From: Lucinisca nassula
Lineage: Eukaryota; Mollusca; Bivalvia; Lucinida; Lucinidae
Assembly: GCA_963580285.1 (NCBI GenBank)
Contig: OY757016.1
Location: 43,911,124-43,975,123 of the forward strand
DNA length: 64,000 bases
Direction of reading: 5' to 3'
Part shown: one piece after another, positions 10,251 through 21,494 of the stretch
How positions within the stretch are numbered: the stretch's first letter is position 1
Layout: the number at the start of each line of letters is the position of its first letter
Notes under the pieces: model-generated
The model's database searches: none
What the model was told of the DNA's origin: nothing
The model's input: the letters and a program-made list of their open reading frames with translations, nothing else
Made by a program: the position numbers and the translations under genes

Positions 10251-10750
10251 ATGTAATGAATGCCCTTTGAAACCCTTATTTATAAAAGGAAAAGTTGGGT
10301 TTATATAACGTGGGTGTGCATTAATTTTCTTTATTCATAGTTTTGTTTGTTTGTTTGATTTTGAGGTTTAACGTCCCCGTCAACCCTGTAAAGGTCATTT
10401 TGGAGACGTTGCTTCCAATTTTGTGGGACTTTTACCCCACATTGAGATGAAATGACATCTCAAGCCCTGTCGCCCAATGAAACCAATAGGGTTTATAAGC
10501 ATGGATGGCCCGACTCTCGCACCCCTTTGCCTGGGCAGCTTTATTCATAGTGTAAGGTGTATATTAATAGTGTAAGGTATATATTAAAACCACTTCATTG
10601 AGGACCTGGTGTCCAAAAAGAGCATCCTCTGTCTTTGAAGCAGAAAAAAAGTTTCTGATTTTTTGTTTAGAAAAATAGAGTGTAGGTACTCATTAGACCT
10701 ACCTCAGTTAAGTGGTTCTAATGAGTACCCACAGTCTATGTTCACAGCAG
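10251..10750. mobile_element. HP-4 hairpin MITE, interrupted by a SINE
   Basis: The left half ends AATTTTCTTTATTCATAG and the right half resumes after 10,550. The hairpin at about 10,680-10,740 reads GGTACTCATTAGACCTACCT and back. It is split by the SINE-A at 10,341-10,538. Confidence 0.6.
10341..10538 (-). mobile_element. SINE-A with 12-bp target duplication
   Basis: A 5'-truncated reverse copy flanked by perfect direct repeats CTTTATTCATAG (10,329-10,340 and 10,539-10,550). The duplication plus 5' truncation is the signature of target-primed reverse transcription by a LINE. Confidence 0.9.
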
Positions 10751-10768
10751 AAATAAGGAAAATATTAA

Positions 10769-10948
10769 CCCCATCAGATGCCAATCACAACAATTGTCAT
10801 CTGCTTTGCCGTAGGAGCAGTCTGATCTGGGCCCACACTATTTGCCTGTATGCAGAAATATTTAAAAAAAAAATATGCAAAAATATTCAGCAGACGACAT
10901 AAGCAGATGACATTTTCAGATGTATTTTTTTCTCGGCATCTTAAGGGT
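10769..10948. mobile_element. TTAA-2 MITE, internally deleted
   Basis: TTAA precedes CCCCATCAGATGCCAATCAC. The left hairpin arm is missing, and the copy ends GGCATCTTAAGGG. Confidence 0.65.
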
Positions 10949-11312
10949 TGAATAATGCTTCTCCGACAGATCTGAGAGAGGCCATTACATCCCACGGATG
11001 TGTTCTAATAATGATTACTTTTTATGCCAAAGGGACATTTCATTATAGTGTCCGGGCAGGACTGACCTTTTATAGAATCCCTACACAAGAATGACAAGTT
11101 GACAATTAATTGCAGTCTAATTTTCTTTTCATTCGAAATAAGCAGATAAGCTGGCCCCTTGAGGTTATTCGGGCATGTTTCCAATAATTGCATGTCAGAA
11201 AGGAGAAAGGTCCGAATAAGGACTACGAAATTGAATAATCAATGCGTGCATCTTACCAGAAATGCGTTAAAAATGCACATATTTATATAATGACATACAC
11301 ATGTATATATTT
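10949..11312. other. unassigned stretch
   Basis: Nothing recognisable. The minus frame 11,005-11,193 has no family features. Confidence 0.4.
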
Positions 11313-11574
11313 TGGTTTGTTTGTTTGTTTGATTTGAGGTTTAACATCCCAGTCAACACTGCAAAGGTCATTTTGGAGACGTTGCTTCCAATGTTGTGGG
11401 ACTTTTACCCGACATTGAGATGAAATGACATCTCAAGTCCTGTCGCCCAATGAAACCAAAAGCATGGACGGTCCTACCTGGACAGGCTTATATCCTCTAA
11501 GCAGTTTACCAGTACTCTTGTGCAGTCGGATTGAGCTGTGCGTGGAAGAATCATGCAGCCCATTTATTTCTTCA
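11313..11574 (-). mobile_element. SINE-A
   Basis: Reverse copy with a long TTTGTTTGTTTGTTTG tail complement. A short internal deletion removes the TATAAGC block. The 5' end is lost after TTTATTTCTTC. Confidence 0.75.
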
Positions 11575-11808
11575 ATTTTTGGGGGATTTTTAGTTTTTTA
11601 AATATTTAGAAATGGTGTCTGCAAATGTTTAAGCTTTTACTCACCAATTAGGTATAAGTCTCAGTGAGATGGATCTAAAGAGTGCCAACAATCTATTTTT
11701 TATAATGCAAATAAAGAAAAAAATCTCAAAACTTGCCCCGGAGAAAATGCAACACTGAATATATCCGACCTGGTCAGTTTTCAGCTTCCAGTGCGCTATA
11801 CTGATTAA

Positions 11809-11992
11809 CCCATTATGCAGAAACTCCAAAACGGGTATTATGCAAACAGGCTCAGATCAGAGGCCGCAGAACACAGCATCTGATCAGGGTCTAAACTCTT
11901 TGCAAAAAGTTCAGCCATTATCCAAATAAATTTTGGAGAAAAACATAACCTGACACCTCTTAATTTTGAAATGGACTCCTTCCGTATATAAT
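11809..11992. mobile_element. TTAA-3-like MITE
   Basis: TTAA precedes CCCATTATGCAG. A GCAAACAGGCTCAGATCAGA hairpin follows and TTTTGGAGAAAAACATAACC ends the recognisable part. The right end is not clean. Confidence 0.55.
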
Positions 11993-11994
11993 AA

Positions 11995-12085
11995 GGTAGA
12001 TTCCCTGTGGTACCTGCCTAGGAGAAGTGTGGTTAGGTAAACTAACCTACTCAATCTGACCTTGTCTAGTGTTGGCTGGGCCATG
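11995..12085 (+). mobile_element. SINE-B 3' fragment
   Basis: GTGGTTAGGTAAACTAACCT then AGTGTTGGCTGGGCCATGAA follows the SINE-B 3' body order. Confidence 0.5.
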
Positions 12086-12109
12086 AAACTTCAGACCAGC
12101 TCACCAGTC

Positions 12110-12680
12110 GGTGTTGAATGTTAAATGTCTGTTGTGTTTTATACCAAAAAAAAGGCTAACATCTTATTTCAAAATGGTCTGGACAAATTAATGGTCACTA
12201 AAAATATTTTATTTCATAATTAAAATATCATATTTTCTATAATTTTGATTGATCTTAAGCTAAACTTGGCAAATTCTGATACTCAATATCATCTAGACAG
12301 ATGGTTGATTAGTTGTAATTGAATTTACTTCATCGAGATTAATAATCGTGATTATTATTCATAACCTAGTTGGTAGACATGGTGTCAGATAGTGTGAAAT
12401 TACAGTCTCCGATCACCCAGTGCTTCAAAGGGTCCGAAAATGTCTTTTCTCAGTTAGTAGAAATTGTCCTTTCATTCAGTTTATCTCCATCGGATCAGTT
12501 CAATTTGAAAAAGATCCAGTTCGGTTTTCTTTATTTTTTTGAAAGAAAAATGGGAAATACAAATAAATCATTTAACAATTAATAAATATTTGCCATTGTG
12601 TTTATGTCATTGGATTAGATGTAATATATTATTTTGTGGTGGATAAAATGTTATGAATGTATCAGTATAGCAAAGTTTCC
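12110..12680. other. unassigned AT-rich stretch
   Basis: A 70-residue frame at 12,370-12,582 has no recognisable features. No repeat family was seen, so this may be single-copy DNA. Confidence 0.4.
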
Positions 12681-12687
12681 CCATTAA

Positions 12688-12930
12688 CCCTTAAGATGCC
12701 GAGAAAAACTACATGTGAAAATGTCGTCTGCTAATGTGTCATCTGCTAAATTATTTTGCAAACTTTTTAAAAATATTTTTGCATATAGGCAAAAAGTGTG
12801 GGCCCAGATCAGACTGCTCCAACAGGAGCAGTCTGATCTGGGTACACACTGTTTGAAAACAAAAATTACTTTTAAGGTAACCAGCAGACGGCAAAGTAGA
12901 CGGCAATTGTCATGATTGGCATTTTATAGG
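12688..12930. mobile_element. TTAA-2 MITE, reverse orientation
   Basis: TTAA then CCCTTAAGATGCCGAGAAAA on the left, and GGCATTTTATAGG then TTAG on the right. The hairpin at about 12,788-12,855 meets at CTCCAACAGGAG. Confidence 0.75.
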
Positions 12931-12934
12931 TTAG

Positions 12935-13105
12935 CCTTACAACTTTTGCAGACATCATTTTCAATTTTTTTTTTCTCATTTTTCTGAGAAAATAAGGCTT
13001 CACTTTACATGTGAATCGAAATGTAAGGCCTTATATTTTCTCTGAAAATAATGTAAAACATAAAATTGTCATCTGCTCTCAAATTTCCATGGCACTTTAA
13101 GGGTT
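12935..13105. mobile_element. HP-5 hairpin MITE
   Basis: The hairpin arms (TCTGAGAAAATAAGGCTTCA and its imperfect inverse ending TTTTCTCTGAAAATAA) are flanked by GCAGACATC and GTCATCTGC. Related copies lie at 40,581, 41,322 and 45,890. Confidence 0.6.
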
Positions 13106-13115
13106 CATAAATTAA

Positions 13116-13349
13116 CCCTTGTCCTGCTGAGCCCAGATATGCCTTACCTTTCAAACAATGTAGATCCAGATCAGATGGCTTCTGAGGAAGCCATCTGATC
13201 AGGGCCTACATTGTTTGTGCCATCTGATCAGGATCTACATTGTTTGTCATTCAGATTGTGAATTTGTTGCAATAATTTGAATCAAGTAATCTGATTGGCT
13301 AATAATCAGTAGTGGGTGTGGCTTATATAAATATTCAGCAGAACAAGGG
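13116..13349. mobile_element. TTAA-1 MITE, intact ends
   Basis: The ends are CCCTTGTCCTGCTGA and its inverted copy ending ACAAGGG, with TTAA at 13,112-13,115 and 13,350-13,353. The central hairpin at 13,157-13,215 is followed by a partial repeat of its right arm. Confidence 0.85.
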
Positions 13350-13444
13350 TTAAAAGTGTTTGATCTTTAATTTGCATATGAAATCAGTTTTAAATTGGAT
13401 TTTAAGACTGATAGGTAATGATGCTTTATACCCAAGTGAAAATG

Positions 13445-13690
13445 TGAGCGGGATCCCGGCGGGATTTTTCCGGGATCCCGGATCCCGGCGGGATTTTTCC
13501 GGGATCCCGGATCCCGGCGGGATTTTTCCGGGATCCCGGCGGGATTGTGAATCCCGGCCGGGATAATCCGGGATCAAGACTTCAGTCCGGGATCAAGACT
13601 TCAGTCCGGGATCCCGCTTGTGGCAAACCGGGAATTTTGGCAGAGTCCGGGATCCCGAAAATATTATCCCGGACTGGGATCCCGGACAAG
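13445..13690. repeat. GGATCCCGGCGGGAT minisatellite
   Basis: Tandem units of about 30 bp with the core GGGATCCCGGCGGGATTTTT, degenerating rightwards. The left flank ATACCCAAGTGAAAATGTGA matches, inverted, the right flank of the array at 32,497-33,092. The array is therefore part of a dispersed element. Confidence 0.85.
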
Positions 13691-13751
13691 TAAAGGCCAA
13701 AATAGCTTTAAATTCTTTTAATTCTCTTATGTAGAATACCTATAATATTTT

Positions 13752-14215
13752 TATCCCCCGACCGAATAGGTTCGGGGGATATAGCGACCATAACCAGTCA
13801 CTGAAAAATGCGACCAAAAATTTGGCCCGAGAAATTCTGGATATGGTAGTTGACTGTTGCAGGCATGAAAGCACGCAAATAAATGCATGGTCAAGCTGTT
13901 TATTGTCATGACTGCAATCCGATATAATTTATCGACACGCTATCCAAGTTAAAAATAGTCTGGTGAAATATCAGTAGACACTGCATGGTGGTTCAATGGC
14001 ACGTGCACAGAATCAATGACACGGTTAACTTTACGCTTTTTTGTCACATGTATTTGAAAACACACTGTGTTAATTGTTTAAAAAAATGGATTATAGTTAA
14101 TTTGCTGATTAATGTAAGCAAGAAATTGGATTAGAGATGGACTAGAGTCAGTATATATCACACCATGATCTGACTCGATAGATGCAAATGTCACAGATTT
14201 CCGAGACAATAAAAT
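13752..14215 (+). mobile_element. hairpin-start element fragment (TATCCCCCGA type)
   Basis: It begins TATCCCCCGACCGAATAGGT then TTCGGGGGATATAGCG, a short terminal hairpin. This architecture recurs in unrelated sequence at 22,797, 51,621 and 52,961. The right end is not clear. Confidence 0.4.
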
Positions 14216-14249
14216 CTTTTTTTTTTTTTCTTTTTTTTTTGATAAGATA

Positions 14250-14312
14250 AATTTTGAATTGAACTCCTGCTATAATTATATAAGGAGGAAGATTCCATTT
14301 GGTAAAAAAGGG
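14250..14312. mobile_element. TTAA-3 MITE end fragment
   Basis: GAACTCCTGCTATAATTATA then GATTCCATTTGGTAAAAAAG and GGTTAA match one end of TTAA-3. Confidence 0.5.
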
Positions 14313-14714
14313 TTAAAGTCGCACCTCTATCTATCTATCTTTTATTGATATGTAAAATGAGACGCACGTTTTTCATGCGTCAATCATATAGGAGGTTTTA
14401 GGAATTCCGTTTATGACGTCATTCTTGCGCATGCGCAAAGGACTGGCCGTCAATTGAAACGGCCATCGCTATTCAAATGTATTGGCGGATCTTAAAATGC
14501 AAACAATAGTCAGATATTTTGAGAGAAAATATACCCGTTTTCATTAAAATAATGCCTCGAGAAGGAAAGAATGATATTTTACTTTCATTACCGAAATTCA
14601 TTTATCCTAAATCCGTTTTTAAATGACGAAAATCTTGTCGTGAATGACCCATGTCAATGGCTTGAGATACCGTTATTCACAAAATAAGTTTTCACGTAAC
14701 TTTCGTTTTATTCG

Positions 14715-14851
<137 letters not shown>

Positions 14852-15005
14852 CAACGATCTGTCTACATGTGCAATTTAAATGTCAATACTGACAGTCGAA
14901 ATAAACTAATGAGTGGACTGACGGAGGGGCGTTGAGTCAATGTTGGTTCGACGTCATGCCGTCGACGACCACTCCAACTCACTTCATTGTCACATGACCG
15001 TTGGC

Positions 15006-15006
<1 letters not shown>

Positions 15007-15067
<61 letters not shown>

Positions 15068-15080
15068 AAAAAGAGAGAGA
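15007..15080 (+). repeat. GA microsatellite
   Basis: About 27 GA units, an A run, then a few more GA units. It corresponds to the short GA tract at about 8,623 in the other copy. Confidence 0.95.
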
Positions 15081-15338
15081 GGTTCGACTGACAAACTGAC
15101 AGTAGACAGACAGAGGGCCTACAGACCGACTGACTGACTAACGGACGGACTGTTAGACAGACAAATAAACATACTGACAGTCGAAAACAAAACAACAACA
15201 ACCAATGAGTGGACTTACAGACGGGCGTCGAGTCAACGTTGGCTCGACGTCATGCCGTCGACAACCACTCCAACTCACTTCAATGGCACGTGGCCGTTGA
15301 GATGCTTTGACTGATCCGTGTATCCAAGAAGCCCATAA

Positions 15339-15551
15339 CCCATTTTGTACCAAATGGAATCTTATATATAGCAGGAGTCATTTTCAAAAATTAGGGGTGT
15401 CAGGTTGTGTTTTCTTCAAAATTTATTTGAAAAATAGCCGAACGTTTTGCAAACAGTGTAGGCCCTGATCAGACGCCGCATTCTGCGGCGTCTGATCTGG
15501 GCCTGCACTGTTTGTCACTTACCCCTTTTGGGGTTTCCGGTACCAAATGGG
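15339..15551. mobile_element. TTAA-3 MITE, best copy
   Basis: The ends are CCCATTTTGTACC and CCGGTACCAAATGGG, flanked by ATAA and TTAA. The hairpin at 15,449-15,518 has near-perfect arms meeting at GCCGCATTCTGCGGC. It holds no coding sequence. Confidence 0.8.
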
Positions 15552-15812
15552 TTAATGTAGACCTAAGGGCTGGGCAGGTTGAACCGATCTACAAATTTAC
15601 CAGATTTTACTGTAAAATCTTGCACTTGCGAAGGAGTGTTTAACATTCTTATACTCTGAAAGGGTGTTCTACGTTTGTTTTGAATTTAATGTTCCAATCC
15701 CACTGAGTCGTGATGGGTCCGAGCACTGGGCAAATGACATTTTATTAAGCAACGTCATATTATCGCCAACGAAACGTTGTGACGTTTCATCGACGTTGCA
15801 ATTGCAAATTCG

Positions 15813-16225
15813 ATATTTATAAATCAAATTACAGATATCTATAATTTTATTATAAAATGATAGATATCTATACATAAAATTAAAGATTTATATATAATAT
15901 ATAACATAATTGATATCTTTAATTATCAATAGTTATGATATCATAAAATGTAATCAATGATATGTTATATAAATATGTCTTGATAGCATTAAATTTGTTT
16001 TATGATATCCAATTTTCTTTTGCATATATAGATATCTAAAAATCAAATTACAGATATCAATTATAAGGCTGAATTATAGATATCAAAATTTTCATTAATG
16101 GATATCATAAAATAAAGTATAGATATCAATAAATGTAATTGATATTAATAAATGTAATTACTGATATCCTCAAATGTTCTTCAATATTTGATATCAATAT
16201 ATCGAATAATAGCTATCTATAATTG
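15813..16225. repeat. irregular AT-rich array of GATATC sites
   Basis: The six-base palindrome GATATC recurs many times at irregular 20-60 bp spacing in very AT-rich DNA, often as TAGATATCTA or AGATATC. It replaces the right third of the 1.8 kb element. It may be a relative, or a decayed form, of the regular array at 59.6-61.5 kb. Confidence 0.65.
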
Positions 16226-16376
16226 GTAAGCAACATTCATATGAAGTTTCAATACAATAGGCCCAGGGGTATGGGATAAGTAGACGTTTAAAATATTTTT
16301 TTTCTATTTTTAAAAGTTGATACTTGTATCAAGTTTCTATGTTAACGCATCTCCACATGAACTACTTAAATCTAAG

Positions 16377-16533
16377 TTATTAGGGCCCCGCACTGAAAGT
16401 GTGGGTGCCCTATAGTAATCACTCTGTCCGTCCGTCTGTCTGTGTCTGTCTTTCCGTCTGTCCATCCACAAATTTTCCTACTCCTCTGATAGCGCTGCCG
16501 GGGCCCTAGTCAGTTTCACTGACAGCTCTAGTT
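16377..16533. mobile_element. small TAGGGCCCCG element, copy 1
   Basis: It starts TAGGGCCCCGCACTGAAAGT, has a GTCCGTCCGTCTGTCTG tract, then CGGGGCCCTAGTCAGTTTCA and ACTGACAGCTCT. TAGGGCCCCG and CGGGGCCCTA are exact inverted copies. A second copy is at 33,776. Confidence 0.65.
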
Positions 16534-16599
16534 TGGCTATGGAATAGGGGGAAATACTCTCAAATAGATAGATTCCTTTCTTTGCTACAGAAAACAGCG

Positions 16600-17500
16600 C
16601 GCATATTCAGAGTGGGCGCCAGTTTTGTCTGGAGTCCAACAAGGGACCGTTCGTAGTCCACTGTTATTCTCCCTGTACATCAATTATATTTCCACTGACA
16701 TTGACTCAGATATAAGACTGTTCGCAGATGCCTGTGTTTGCTATCGGGAAATTAGAGATACAGAGGACTCACTGAAACTTAAGAATGATATAGATAAATT
16801 TGGATGTTGGGCACGAAAATGGGGCATGGGATTTCAGCCCATTAAATGCAATATTATGCAGGTAACTAGGAAGAAAAAAAAATGAGGCTTCTTACACCTT
16901 AAAGGGAACAGTCCTCGAGAACGTGGATTCCATTTAATACCTTGGTGTGACACTCGCACACAATTTGAGATGGAATACACATATTAGCAACATGTCTACT
17001 AAGACAAATAGAACGCTTGGTTTCCAGAGGCGATATATTCATTAGTGTCCCCAGGATGTAAAAGAGGCAGCATATAAAGGTCTTGTTCGCCCAATCTTGG
17101 GATATGGTAGTTGTATCTGGTCCTTAATGAAGAAATTGAAGAAGTTCAGAATACAGCTGCAAGATTTGTAACAAACAGTTACTGCTTTGAAACTGGGAGC
17201 ATGACTGAACTATTAGGAAAATTAAAATGGGGTTCTCTCTAGAAAAGGAGAAAAGACAGAATGCTCATTAAAGATCTAAAGGGTGCTGCCCGCATTCCAA
17301 CAGATGACCTTGTTACCACAACTAGGCACTGTAGAAATCATCCTTCATTGGCGTTTCAGACCCTTACTGCAAGAACTGACATTAAACTCCAATTAAAACA
17401 AACAAACATTTATTCTTCCCCGGACCAATACAGGTTGGAATGCCCTTCCCGATTTAATCCATCCTATTTCAGCAGCTGAAGGTGCTGAGGATTGTGTAGC
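16600..17500 (+). pseudogene. LINE reverse transcriptase remnant
   Basis: This encodes the C-terminal part of a non-LTR retrotransposon reverse transcriptase. The frame at 16,625-16,885 has SGVQQGTVRSPLLFSLYIN, then the catalytic region LFADACVCYREI, then KWGMGFQPIKCNIMQVTRK. Those are the usual palm and downstream motifs of Jockey/CR1-like enzymes. The catalytic FADD is changed to FADA, so it should be inactive. After 16,885 the homology continues through stops and shifts (YLGVTLAHNLRWNTHI, TLGF, LVRPILGYG, then GAARIPTDDLV). The N-terminal half is absent. This is a dead, 5'-truncated copy. Confidence 0.8.
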
Positions 17501-18050
17501 TAAGTTTACCTCTTTAGTGAGAGCGATAGGGACTAACTTCCTATTCTCCCTTTCTTGAGAGGCTCCCATCCTAATTTTCCTAGTATTCCAGTTATGCTCC
17601 CAGTTTTATGCAAAACTTAATACACCTATTTATCGTATCCCCAAATTTCTAAACAATCTTTATATTGGTTACTGGGACCTCGTCTGGACGAATTTTTTTG
17701 CAGAAAGAAGAAGAATCGGAGCAAAAACAATTAGTCTCCCTTCTTTGTTTGTGAGAGACTTACAAGTGCAAGTGTTTAGGTCCGGTGTTGGCTTTAATGG
17801 AGCACTATTTGCTACCGCGCATTTTGGTGTTTTTCGCTGAGTTTTCGGTATTTCTATAGACTATATGTAAAATATGTTCTTGCGTTTTTTTTCTTTAAGC
17901 TCCCTCTTTTTACCCCAAAACCTATGTAGTTTTTAACTACCCGAATGGTCCTTCACATCTATAAACCCCGCTAAAATGGGGACGTATAAAAGCCGGGAGT
18001 AACGGTCGGGAGAATGTATTGATAAAGGTATTAAACATGCACCACCTATC
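17501..18050. other. unassigned stretch
   Basis: Nothing recognisable apart from a short GAAGAA run near 17,705. It separates two LINE remnants and may be decayed LINE 3' sequence. Confidence 0.35.
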
Positions 18051-18107
18051 TTAATGAAATTTAGAACAATTGTCAAATTCAGAATCTTCTTCAAAATGCA
18101 TCTTAGG

Positions 18108-18290
18108 TCTAACATTAGGTCTAAAGGGTGCTGCCAGCATTCCAACAGATTACCTTGTCCCCCCAGCTAGGCACTGTAGAAATCACAATTCATTGGCGTT
18201 TCAGATCCTTACTGCAAGAACTGACATTTATAAAGAATCATTCTCCCCCCGAACCATTAAAGACTGGAGTGCAAGTAAAAGATCCCTACT
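18108..18290 (+). pseudogene. second LINE RT C-terminal fragment
   Basis: It encodes LKGAASIPTDYLVPPARHCR then TDIYKESFSPRTIKDWSA. This is the very end of the same type of reverse transcriptase as 16,600-17,500. YKxSFxPRTIxDW is a typical final motif of these enzymes. It is a separate insertion or a duplication, and it is followed at once by a SINE-D tail. Confidence 0.7.
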
Positions 18291-18293
18291 GGT

Positions 18294-18425
18294 TATTGCA
18301 TGATTACTGTGTAGACTTTCATCCAGCAAACCAGGAGTACGTTATATACACATGCGAGTAGTGATCTGATATGACTGATCGCAGTACTAGTATCAGTAAA
18401 AAAGAAGTAAGAAAGAAAGAAAGTA
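18294..18425 (+). mobile_element. SINE-D 3' fragment
   Basis: GCATGATTACTGTGTAGACT through GGAGTACG and a GAAAGAAAGAAAG tail corresponds to the 3' end of SINE-D at 19,463-19,765. Confidence 0.6.
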
Positions 18426-18485
18426 TGTCATTAGACGTGTCACCAGCAAAAATTCAGATTCAGACGGGTACTTTTGATGAATATT

Positions 18486-18848
18486 TCTTCTTCTTCTTCT
18501 TCTTCTTCTTCTTCTTCTTCTTCTTCTTCCGGTTTCGCCTTAACCCCCTGAGGGGACACAGACGGTGTATTAGATACACTCCAGCTTTGCAGGATGAAAG
18601 CCTACACAGTAATCATGTAATTACGGTAGGGTTCTTTTAACCTGCACAGGGGATGGTTCTCCCTGCACAGGGGGCCTCCAGTTAACGTCCCGATCCGAAG
18701 GACGGTGCACTTTATGACATTCATCCCTGCAAATGATGCCAATGGAGCGTGTTCGGACACCGAAATTTTCACACCGCTGCCGGGGATCGAACCCGGGACC
18801 TCTAGCATCAGAGGCAAGTGCACTAACCACTGAGCTATCATGCTCATT
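18486..18848 (-). mobile_element. SINE-D, full-length with tRNA-like head
   Basis: In sense it starts near 18,848 with a TAGCTCAGTGGTTAGTGCAC A-box region and a GGTTCGATCC B box at about 18,790. The body has GGACCGTCCTTCGGATCGGG-type text. It ends in a (GAA)n tail, seen here as (TTC)n at 18,486-18,530. It is about 360 bp long. Confidence 0.8.
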
Positions 18849-19460
18849 TCCCCTTGAGCACTACAGCCTGGGTTCGACCCCTAATAATTTACAAAGTGCT
18901 TGACAAAAGTTACTCCCGATCCCAAAAGTTTGTGACACGGTTGTATCTTTCAGTATGAATCGTGATAAATATTTGATAACAATTTGTAGTCTTATATGCG
19001 TTTTGTAAATGAGTATATATTCTACTTTTGTTCCAAATTTCAACAAGATAGATGCATGTTTAATACCTTTATTCGATTGTCAAAATTTACTCACGACTTT
19101 TCTCCCGACCGTTACTCCCGGAGTTTATATTTTCCGGCCTTTATACTTTCCCCGCTAAAATACGTCACTTCCTTTCGAAAAACTACAGAAGACGGCGTCT
19201 GCATAATTCAACCAAATTCAATCAAATTTTGGCCGTTTCTCGGATAAGACCAACTATTTTAAGCTAGATATCAACTATACATAGCAAATTTAAGAATAGG
19301 TAGTACATTTGTAATTTTGATTATAAATGGTTAGTGTAACGTACGGCCATTACACTCGCGACATCAATTTTCGTGGTTTTTATTTTATTTTTTTTTCAGC
19401 TGGATGATGGAAAATTGGTTTCTTTTGGAAGTCATTTGTCTGGCTTTAATTGTTTTCCAA
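18849..19460. other. unassigned stretch
   Basis: Two small frames (18,861-19,046 minus and 18,996-19,247 plus) have no domain features. I see no clear repeat. Confidence 0.35.
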
Positions 19461-19462
19461 CA

Positions 19463-19765
19463 ATGATAGCTCAGTGGTTAATGCACTTGCCTCTGATGCT
19501 AGAGGTCCCGGGTTCGATCCCCGACAGCGGCGATAAAATTCCGGTGTCCGAACTCGCTCCATTGGCATCATTTGCAGAGATGAATGTCATAAAGTGCACC
19601 GTCCTTCAGATCAGAATGTTAACTTGAGGCCCCCTGTGCAGGGTAAAGTCCCTGCCATAATTACATGATTATTGTGTCATGTTTAGGCTTTCATCCTGTA
19701 AACCTGGAGTATGTAATGTACACCTGCGGTAATTGTCAAATGTGACCGACGCAGTAGAAAGAAAA
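19463..19765 (+). mobile_element. SINE-D, sense copy
   Basis: The tRNA-like head has TAGCTCAGTGGTTAATGCAC and GGTTCGATCC. It is followed by the same body as 18,486-18,848, but the tail is short and A-rich instead of (GAA)n. Confidence 0.8.
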
Positions 19766-19939
19766 ACAAAAGTCAATTTAAGTTTACAAAGTACTCTTGA
19801 AGGTAAGAATTTGCTCCATAGGAGCAAATTCTTTCCATGCTCCCTAGCAGCAAATTCTTTTCTTAAGAAGTTGCTTGTGTTACAGTCAAGTACCCAGTTC
19901 TGGATCAGTCACGCGTCGTTGAGTGTTGTAACCAATATG

Positions 19940-20363
19940 GTTGCTTATAATCGATTATCAGACAGGTTGAGGATTAATCGGATAATCGCTTATTCAGTCG
20001 ATAAATTCTACAAAAATGATTATCATTACTGATTTGCTTGCAATAGATTATTTGATAAGTTCAATTTACTACCCAAAGCTGTGCTTAAAATAGCTGTATA
20101 AGAAACAAACAGTGCAGACCCAGATGAGATGCCGCATTCTTCGGCATCTCATCTGGGTCTACACTGTTTGCTCAGGTCTGTCTGTTCAAATACGTCTGGC
20201 AAAGTATAGCATATGGTAGGAGTCATGCTCATACAGAAAGCCAGACATAAAATTATGACCAAATATTCAGTGATTACTAATCGGTTATGGATCGCAATGA
20301 TAGGAATGATAATAGATTATCATTTCAGCTCCGAATACCCAGCCCTAATTATCAGTCCTGTCA
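19940..20363 (-). mobile_element. hAT-like MITE, reverse copy
   Basis: The right edge reads CAGCTCCGAATACCCAGCCC, the inverse of a GGGCTGGGTATTCGGAGCTG start. Inside are ATAATCGATTATCA-type blocks and a hairpin at 20,103-20,172. It matches the 33,446-33,942 element in reverse. Confidence 0.6.
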
Positions 20364-20710
20364 TTGCGATCGACAATCGATTAGTAATCGCTAAGGTTTT
20401 TGTCATGATTTTACCTGTCTGACTTTCTGTCTGAGCATGACTCTTACCATATGTTGCACTTTACCATATGTATATTTCAACAGACATGTCTGAGCAAACA
20501 GTGTAGACCCAGATGAGACGCTGCATAATGCGGCGTCTCATCAGGGTCTGCACTGTTTGCCACACATCCAGCTATTTTAGGCATGGCTTTGAGTAGTAAA
20601 TTGTACCTATCAAGTAATCAATTAAAAGCAAATCAGAAATGATAATCATTTTTGTGGAATTTATCGACTGATTAATCGATTATAAGATTAATTGTGTCAG
20701 CCTTACAAAC
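20349..20710 (+). mobile_element. hAT-like MITE, sense copy
   Basis: It runs from ATTATCAGTCCTGTCATTGC to GATTAATTGTGTCAGCCTTA. It is collinear with the outer element at 33,446-37,548 but lacks that element's inserts, so it shows the empty sites. The hairpin is at 20,494-20,562. With the preceding copy it forms a large inverted repeat centred near 20,350. Confidence 0.7.
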
Positions 20711-20785
20711 ATACTTTCTAATTTTATTCGGCTGACATTGTTAGACCCCAGTTGCGGATCACAGTACCCAGTTGCGGATCACAAG

Positions 20786-21085
20786 GTTTTGTTTGATTGA
20801 TTTGATGTTTAACGCCACCGTCGACACTAAAGGTCATTTGAATTGGAGGCATTGCTCACAATTTTGTGGGAATTGTACCCGACATGGAGATGAAATGACA
20901 TCTCAAGCCCTGCCGCTTAATGAAACTAATAGCGGTTTATAAGCATTGACGGTCCGACTCGCACTGCTTTGCCTGGGCAGGCTTACACCTATAAGCTGTT
21001 TACCAGTATACTCGTATGAGTTTCAGTTTCAGCTCTGCATGGAAAGCATCATTGAGACCATCTATTTCTTCAAGCTCCAATGTGT
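20786..21085 (-). mobile_element. SINE-A
   Basis: Reverse copy. It is older-looking than most, with many substitutions against the other copies, but all blocks are present. Confidence 0.75.
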
Positions 21086-21494
21086 GGGGGCTATCGAATG
21101 GCGTTAACCTATTTGGAAACAATCAGTGGCATTCAGTAAACATTTAATATTGATTTGTGGTCAAGTATCAATGCCACTGACCCCTCCACCACCACCATCA
21201 TCCCCACCACCAATGAGGTCAAAAGGCATTGTTTAGTGCCCAGTCTGTCGACCCTCCCACACTTTTGTTCGGTGGCATTCAGTAAATATTAAATATCCAT
21301 TTGTCGTTTTGTCCCCCAGTCTATCGACCTGTCTCTGTCTCACGCCGTCTCCCACTTGAAAATTTTGGGATGTTTTCATGCAGCTACACTAACTTGTTTT
21401 CCCCAGCTCTTAAAAAGGGCATGGTGCTGGTCAGGAAAAAGGGCACTTTCAGCGTGCGTAAATATGTAAATTATTATTAATATGAACAGGCCTT

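Noticed and set aside
18780..18845. Possible tRNA gene on the minus strand
   Set aside because: A and B boxes are present, but the sequence continues into a 360-bp repeat with a (GAA)n tail and has a second copy at 19,463. It is the head of SINE-D.
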